Positions 59,529-64,000 of a DNA stretch of 64,000 bases are shown one piece after another (positions within the stretch are counted from its first letter, which is position 1; the number at the start of each line of letters is the position of its first letter). The stretch is taken from NCBI RefSeq assembly GCF_004346185.1, contig NZ_SMAI01000002.1, forward strand, positions 372,001-436,000. The letters are read 5' to 3'. A program made the position numbers and the translations under genes. The DNA comes from Aquabacter spiritensis (GTDB taxonomy: Bacteria > Pseudomonadota > Alphaproteobacteria > Rhizobiales > Xanthobacteraceae). The notes under the pieces were generated by a model. The model was given only the letters and a program-made list of their open reading frames with translations. It was not told the DNA's origin and made no database searches.

Positions 59529-62195
59529 ATGACGACCCGCAATCTCGACGCCTTGTTCCATCCCGCCGCCATCGCCCTCGTGGGCGCCAGCAACCGGCCC
59601 GGCTCGGTCGGCTCGGTGATCGCGCGGAACCTGTTCGAGGCGGGGTTCGACGGCCCGATCCTCACGGTCAATCCCAAGGAGCGCGCCATCCGCTCCTCCC
59701 TGAACTATGCCGCCATCGCCGATCTGCCCATTCCGGTCGATCTCGCGGTCGTGGCGACGCCGCCGGACGCGATTCCCGGCGTGATCGCCGAACTCGGCGC
59801 AAAAGGGTGCCGCGCGGCCGTGGTGATCACGGCCGGGTTCGGCGAGGGGGACCGCGCGGAAGGCAAGGATCTGCGCCAGAAGATGCTCGACGCGGCGCGC
59901 CCGCACCTGCTGCGCATCGTCGGCCCCAATTGCCTCGGCGTCCTGTCCACCGGGCCGCGGATCAACGCCTCCTTCGCCCATCTGATGCCGAAAAAGGGTG
60001 ACGTCGCCTTCGTCACCCAGTCCGGGGCGATGGCGACGGCGGTGCTCGACTGGGCCGATGCGCGCGGGTTCGGCTTCTCGCACATCGTCTCGCTCGGCGA
60101 CATGGCGGACGTCGATTTCGGCGACCTGCTCGACCATCTCGCGATGGACAATTCCACCCGCGCCATCCTGCTCTATGTCGAGAGCATCACCGATGCGCGC
60201 AAATTCATGTCGGCCGGGCGCATCGCTGCGCGCACCAAGCCGGTGATCGTGATCAAGGCCGGCCGGAGCGCGGCCGGGGCCAAGGCGGCTTTGTCCCATA
60301 CCGGGGCGCTCGCGGGATCGGACATCGTCTATGACGCCGCGTTCCGGCGCGCCGGCATGCTGCGCGTCTACGAGCTGCGCGAATTGTTCGAGGCGGTGAC
60401 CACGCTGTCCTCAGGGCTGCGGCTGAAGGGCGACCGCCTCGCCATCCTGACCAATGGCGGCGGGGCCGGCGTGCTCGCGACCGACGCGCTCGAGGGCACG
60501 CCGGGCCGGCTGGCCGCGCTCGGCGAGGCGACCATCGCGCGCCTCGACACGGTGCTGCCGGCGACCTGGTCGCGCGGCAATCCGGTCGACATCATCGGCG
60601 ACGCGCCCGGCAAGCGCTATGCCGACAGCCTCTCCGCGCTGCTCGGCGATCCCGGCACCGACGCGGTGCTGGTGCTGAACTGCCCGACGGCGGTGGCCGA
60701 TTCCACCGAGGCGGCGGACGCGGTGATCGATACGCTGCGGACCCGTCCCGGCGCCCCCGTCCTCACCTGCTGGCTCGGCGAGACCGCGGTGGCCGAGGCG
60801 CGCCGCCGGTTCGCGGCACGGCGGGTGCCGACCTATGAGACGCCCGACGAGGCCGTGCGCGCCTTCATCCATCTCGCCGCCTATCGCCGCAACCAGGCTT
60901 TGCTGATGGAAACGCCGCCGGCGCGCGCCTTCGACGAGCCGGACCGTGGGCGGGCGCGCGAGATCGTCCGGCAGGCGGTCGCCGCCGGCCGCGCCACCCT
61001 GACCGAGTTCGAGGCCAAGGGCGTGCTCGCGGCGTACGATATTCCGGTGGTCGCGACGCGCCTCGCCCATACCCCGGAGGAGGCGGCGCAGGTGGCGCAG
61101 GAGATCGGCCGGCCGGTGGCGCTGAAGATCCTCTCGCACGACATCACCCACAAGACCGATGTCGGCGGCGTGCGGCTCGATCTGCGGACTGGCGAGGCGG
61201 TCGCGGCGGCGGCGCGCGCCATGCTGGAGACGGTGGCGCAGCGCCGGCCCGACGCGCGGCTCGACGGCTTCACGGTGCAGGAGATGATCCACCGTCCCGA
61301 GGCCCACGAACTGATCGTCGGCATCAGCAACGACGCGACCTTCGGCCCGGTGATCCTGTTCGGCGAAGGCGGGGTGGCGGTCGAGGTGATCGCCGACCGG
61401 GCGGTCGCGCTGCCGCCGCTCAACCGGCTGCTGGCGCGCGAAATGATCGAGCGCACGCACGTGTCGCGGCTGCTCGCGGGCTATCGCGATCGCGCGCCGG
61501 CCGACATGGCGGCGATCGAGGCGACCTTGGTGAAGATTTCGGATCTGCTCGGTGACATCCCGGAAATCTCCGAGCTCGACATCAATCCGCTGCTCGCGGA
61601 CTCCGCCGGGGTGATCGCGCTCGATGCGCGCATCGTCGCCCATCCCGCGACCGGCGCCGGCACCCGGCATTTCGCCATCCGGCCTTATCCGTCGCGGCTC
61701 GCCGGCACGCTCGCTTTGACCGACGGCCAGATCCTGCGCTTCCGCCCGATCCGTCCCGAGGACGAGCCGGCTCTGGTCGACATGGTGCGGCGTTCCGATC
61801 CCCAGGATGTCCGCATGCGGTTTCTCGGCGCGCTGAAGGACTTCCCGCACCTCATGGCGGCGCGTCTGTCGCAGATCGACTATCACCGCGAAATGGCGCT
61901 GGTCGCGCTCAACGACCTTCAGGAAATCGTCGGCGCGGTCCGGATCATCGCCGATCCGGACAATGAAGAGGCCGAATATGCCATCATGGTGCGGTCCGAC
62001 CAGAAGGGGCGGGGCCTGGGCTACGGCCTGATGACCGAGATTCTCGCTTATGCCCGCGGCCAGGGGCTGAAGCGGGTGTTCGGCGACGTGCTGCGGGAGA
62101 ACCAGCCCATGCTGCGGGTCGCCGAGGATCTCGGCTTCACCGTCCGCGCCGGCAGCGACGATCCGACCCTGGTGCGCGTCGACCTCGATCTCTGA
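59529..62195 (+). CDS. NDP-forming acyl-CoA synthetase fused to a GNAT acetyltransferase (Pat/Pka-like)
   Basis: The 888-residue protein has a CoA-binding domain (about 8-140; HPAAIALVGASNRPGSVGSV), ligase-type Rossmann domains, an ATP-grasp domain (about 490-700; AAGRATLTEFEAKGVLAAYD, VALKILSHDITHKTDVGGVR) and a C-terminal GNAT domain (about 725-888; motif A DQKGRGLGYGLM). This is the architecture of Pat/PatZ lysine acetyltransferases that inhibit acetyl-CoA synthetase. The phospho-accepting histidine of active synthetases is kept in LSHTGALAGSDIVYDAAF. The ATG at 59529 gives the family start; an in-frame start 60 bp upstream is weak. Confidence 0.9.
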   Translation: MTTRNLDALFHPAAIALVGASNRPGSVGSVIARNLFEAGFDGPILTVNPKERAIRSSLNYAAIADLPIPVDLAVVATPPDAIPGVIAELGAKGCRAAVVITAGFGEGDRAEGKDLRQKMLDAARPHLLRIVGPNCLGVLSTGPRINASFAHLMPKKGDVAFVTQSGAMATAVLDWADARGFGFSHIVSLGDMADVDFGDLLDHLAMDNSTRAILLYVESITDARKFMSAGRIAARTKPVIVIKAGRSAAGAKAALSHTGALAGSDIVYDAAFRRAGMLRVYELRELFEAVTTLSSGLRLKGDRLAILTNGGGAGVLATDALEGTPGRLAALGEATIARLDTVLPATWSRGNPVDIIGDAPGKRYADSLSALLGDPGTDAVLVLNCPTAVADSTEAADAVIDTLRTRPGAPVLTCWLGETAVAEARRRFAARRVPTYETPDEAVRAFIHLAAYRRNQALLMETPPARAFDEPDRGRAREIVRQAVAAGRATLTEFEAKGVLAAYDIPVVATRLAHTPEEAAQVAQEIGRPVALKILSHDITHKTDVGGVRLDLRTGEAVAAAARAMLETVAQRRPDARLDGFTVQEMIHRPEAHELIVGISNDATFGPVILFGEGGVAVEVIADRAVALPPLNRLLAREMIERTHVSRLLAGYRDRAPADMAAIEATLVKISDLLGDIPEISELDINPLLADSAGVIALDARIVAHPATGAGTRHFAIRPYPSRLAGTLALTDGQILRFRPIRPEDEPALVDMVRRSDPQDVRMRFLGALKDFPHLMAARLSQIDYHREMALVALNDLQEIVGAVRIIADPDNEEAEYAIMVRSDQKGRGLGYGLMTEILAYARGQGLKRVFGDVLRENQPMLRVAEDLGFTVRAGSDDPTLVRVDLDL

Positions 62196-62217
62196 GGGAG
62201 AGCAGCCCGCGCCGGTG

Positions 62218-62241
62218 TCACCCGCGCCGCCGCGGGTGACG
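62218..62241. terminator. Hairpin between convergent genes
   Basis: GTCACCCGCG (62218-62227) and CGCGGGTGAC (62232-62241) form a perfect 10-bp stem with loop CCGC, 22 bases after the synthetase-GNAT stop and 20 bases from the hemH stop. Its central 18 bases are identical to those at 24190-24207. Confidence 0.6.
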
Positions 62242-62261
62242 GGGGCAGAAGGCCCGCGCGC

Positions 62262-63317
62262 TCAGGTCCGGCTGGCCATCCAGCCGGAAAGCTCGCGGCG
62301 CACCACGGTTTCGATCACCCGCATCCCCTCCTCGGTATCGTTGAGGCAGGGGATGGCGGCGAACTTCTCGCCGCCATTGTGCAGGAAGATTTCGCGGTTT
62401 TCCCCGCCGATCTCCTCCAGCGTCTCCAGGCAGTCCGCGGTGAAGCCGGGATTGACGATGGCGAGCCGCTTCACCCCGCTCTTGGCCAGCGCCTCCACCG
62501 TCTTGTCGGTATAAGGCTGAAGCCATTCCTCGGTGCCGAAGCGCGACTGGAAGGTGATGCGGAACCGCTCCGGCGACATTTCCAGGCGCTCGCGCATCAG
62601 GCGGCCGGTCTTCATGCAGTGGCAATGATAGGGGTCGCCTTTCTCCAGATAGGATTTCGGCACGCCGTGGAACGAGGCGAGGATCACTTCCGGCTCGAAA
62701 TCGAGCCGCGCGAGATGCGCTTCGAGGGAGATGCAGACATTCTCGATATAAGCGGGATCGTCGTGCCAGGGCGGGGCGATACGCACGATCGGCTGCCAGC
62801 GCATGGTCTTGAGCGCGTCGAACGCCTTGTCGCAGACGGTGGCGGTCGTAGCGGCGGCATATTGCGGATAGAGCGGGACGATCAGGATGCGCTCGCAGCC
62901 CTGCTTCTGCAGCGCTTCGAGCCGTTCGGCGATCGGCGGCTTGCCGTAGCGCATCGCCCAGTCGACGATCAGGCGCGGATCCTCGCGCGTGATCGCCGCC
63001 GCGAGCTTCTCGGCCTGCGCGCGGGTGATGGTCTTCAGCGGGCCCTCATCGAGCGCCTTGTTCCAGATCGTGTCGTAATCCTTGCCCTTGGGACCGGGCC
63101 GCTTGGTGAGGACGATCAGGTTGAGGACCAGCCACCAGACGACGCGATTGACCTCGATGACCCGCGGGTCGGACAGGAATTCCTTGAGATAGCGGCGCAT
63201 GGACCAATAATCGGTCGCTTCCGGCGTCCCGAGATTGACCAGCAGCACGCCGATGCGCCCGAAGGCGACCTGGGGATGGCCGGGCGGAAAATGGGTGGTG
63301 TCGGCGATTTTCAGCAT
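62262..63317 (-). CDS. hemH: Ferrochelatase
   Basis: The 351-residue enzyme inserts ferrous iron into protoporphyrin IX, the last step of heme synthesis. IGVLLVNLGTPEATDYWSMR opens the protein. The catalytic histidine is in LASFHGVPKSYLEKGDPYHC (about 215-234) and the glutamate in PGFTADCLETLEEIG. It follows the heme oxygenase-like gene by nine bases. Confidence 0.96.
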   Translation of the reverse strand: MLKIADTTHFPPGHPQVAFGRIGVLLVNLGTPEATDYWSMRRYLKEFLSDPRVIEVNRVVWWLVLNLIVLTKRPGPKGKDYDTIWNKALDEGPLKTITRAQAEKLAAAITREDPRLIVDWAMRYGKPPIAERLEALQKQGCERILIVPLYPQYAAATTATVCDKAFDALKTMRWQPIVRIAPPWHDDPAYIENVCISLEAHLARLDFEPEVILASFHGVPKSYLEKGDPYHCHCMKTGRLMRERLEMSPERFRITFQSRFGTEEWLQPYTDKTVEALAKSGVKRLAIVNPGFTADCLETLEEIGGENREIFLHNGGEKFAAIPCLNDTEEGMRVIETVVRRELSGWMASRT

Positions 63318-63326
63318 GGCGGCCGC

Positions 63327-63644
63327 TCAGGCGCCGCGCTGCGAGAGGACGGCCTCGAAGCCCTCGAACTCGGGATGGCCGAGATAATGCACCTTGTTGG
63401 CGCCGGCATCGCGATGCGCCGCGCGGAAGGCTTCGGAGCGGGTCCAGTCTTCGAACGCGGATTTCGACCGCCAGAGGCTGTGCGAGGCATAGAGCGTATG
63501 GTCCTCCTTGGTCGCGCCCTTGAGGAGGTCGAAGGACACGAAGCCCGGCACCTCGGCGAGGTGGCTGTCGCGCTCGCGCCAGATGCGCTCGAACTCGGCC
63601 TCCGAGCCGGTCTTCACCTTGAAGCGGTTCATCGCGATGAACAT
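63327..63644 (-). CDS. IsdG-type heme-degrading monooxygenase
   Basis: The 105-residue ABM-fold protein carries the complete catalytic triad of IsdG-type heme oxygenases: Asn6 in FIAMNRF, Trp67 in AFEDWTRS and His77 in FRAAHRD. The region WRSKSAFEDWTRSEAFRAAH aligns closely with IsdG/IsdI. Such enzymes open heme and release iron; in alphaproteobacteria HmuQ/BhuQ play this part. GAGGAG precedes the ATG at 63644. It is translated directly before hemH, whose start is nine bases beyond its stop. Confidence 0.85.
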   Translation of the reverse strand: MFIAMNRFKVKTGSEAEFERIWRERDSHLAEVPGFVSFDLLKGATKEDHTLYASHSLWRSKSAFEDWTRSEAFRAAHRDAGANKVHYLGHPEFEGFEAVLSQRGA

Positions 63645-63806
63645 GGTGTTTCTCCTCGTTCGTGGCAGACGCGCGGGCACACCGCGGGTCCGCCGCACCG
63701 CTTCCGGTGCCCTTGATAGGGATGCGCGCGCCGTTCGGATCGCTTGAGCCCGATCGAAATCCGCGTCGAGACACACCTGCGCGATCTCGCGGCCGGATTC
63801 TATCCC

Positions 63807-63840
63807 GCCCTTGCGCGTGGGACGCAAGGGCGCTCTTTTT
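63807..63840 (+). terminator. Strong intrinsic terminator upstream of the SDR gene
   Basis: GCCCTTGCG (63807-63815) and CGCAAGGGC (63823-63831) form a perfect 9-bp stem with a 7-nt loop, followed by GCTCTTTTT. It points to the right, yet no plus-strand gene lies between the IsdG-type gene (minus strand) and this site. It may end a short RNA or attenuate transcription into the SDR gene 42 bp beyond. Confidence 0.6.
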
Positions 63841-63881
63841 CGCACCCGACCGCATCAGTCCCCAGAACGCAGGAGCGCGCC

Positions 63882-64000
63882 ATGACCTCTTCGTTTCGCC
63901 ATCCCGCCCTCGCCGCCGGCCGCGTCGCGGTCGTCACGGGCGGCGCCTCCGGCCTCGGTCTTGCCGCCGCGCGGCGCTTCGTGGCCGCCGGCTTGAAGGT
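63882..64000 (+). CDS. Short-chain dehydrogenase, N-terminal part
   Basis: Only the first 39 residues are in the window. The dinucleotide-binding motif is clear: VAVVTGGASGLGLAAARRFV, with TGxxxGxG at about 19-26. The ATG at 63882 is preceded by AGGAG. The reading frame runs off the right edge, so the substrate and length cannot be judged. Confidence 0.85.
   Translation, partial: MTSSFRHPALAAGRVAVVTGGASGLGLAAARRFVAAGLK

Noticed and set aside
1-64000. tRNA, rRNA, tmRNA, RNase P or SRP RNA genes
   Set aside because: I looked for T-loop and conserved core sequences on both strands and found none that fit a full structure; a covariance-model search would settle this.

Overview
The window is a GC-rich chromosomal segment of an alphaproteobacterium, most likely of the order Hyphomicrobiales (Rhizobiales). 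The reasons are the gene orders fabD-fabG-acpP-fabF-mltG-yicC-gmk and rpsF-rpsR-DUF2232-rplI, an F0 operon of the form atpI-atpB-atpE-b'-b without the F1 genes, an RpoH of the short alphaproteobacterial type, and several small membrane protein families common in this group. I see no rRNA, tRNA, insertion sequence, prophage or CRISPR array. Most of the window is housekeeping, densely packed on both strands, with long meaningless open frames opposite the real genes because of the base composition.

Region by region. 1-10 kb: the end of a thioesterase gene, a small gene behind a palindromic leader, prmA, a degenerate GGDEF membrane protein, uvrD, two exported proteins (one an LpoA-like lipoprotein), rsmI-yraN and a 1-Cys peroxiredoxin. 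10-19 kb: MATE exporter, FAD monooxygenase, an MBL-fold protein, pyruvate phosphate dikinase and a luciferase-like oxidoreductase. 19-28 kb: bamD-recN, arfB, an OlsB-like acyltransferase, a Mg-chelatase-like ATPase, an MFS carrier and a methyltransferase. 28-35 kb: the fatty acid synthesis / mltG / gmk cluster, on the minus strand. 34.8-38.1 kb: a three-gene vWA - PP2C phosphatase - protein kinase cassette with overlapping reading frames and visibly less GC-biased codon use, lying between fabD and rpsF. 38-41 kb: S6-S18-DUF2232-L9. 41-45 kb: rpoH, rluD, the chaperedoxin cnoX and a LON-domain protein. 45-52 kb: smc and the F0 ATP synthase operon. 52-64 kb: a DUF459 SGNH-like protein, a four-copy 112-bp tandem repeat, htpX, rsmB, a heparinase-like protein, purH, an acyl-CoA synthetase-acetyltransferase fusion, an IsdG-type heme oxygenase with ferrochelatase, and the start of an SDR gene.

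Connections. Proteostasis is a recurring theme: rpoH lies in the window, and two of its likely targets (htpX and cnoX) carry upstream sequences that look like heat-shock sigma-32 promoters. The most accessory-looking item is the vWA/PP2C/kinase triad, which matches the TerY-P type of phospho-signalling cassette (compare E. coli YegL-YegK-YegI); here the kinase has a membrane segment and a distal C-terminal domain. Other points for a second look are the tandem repeat, a hairpin core shared by two convergent gene junctions, an orphan intrinsic terminator near the right end, and the pairing of a heme-degrading enzyme with the last enzyme of heme synthesis. All calls come from reading the sequence; no database search was possible.
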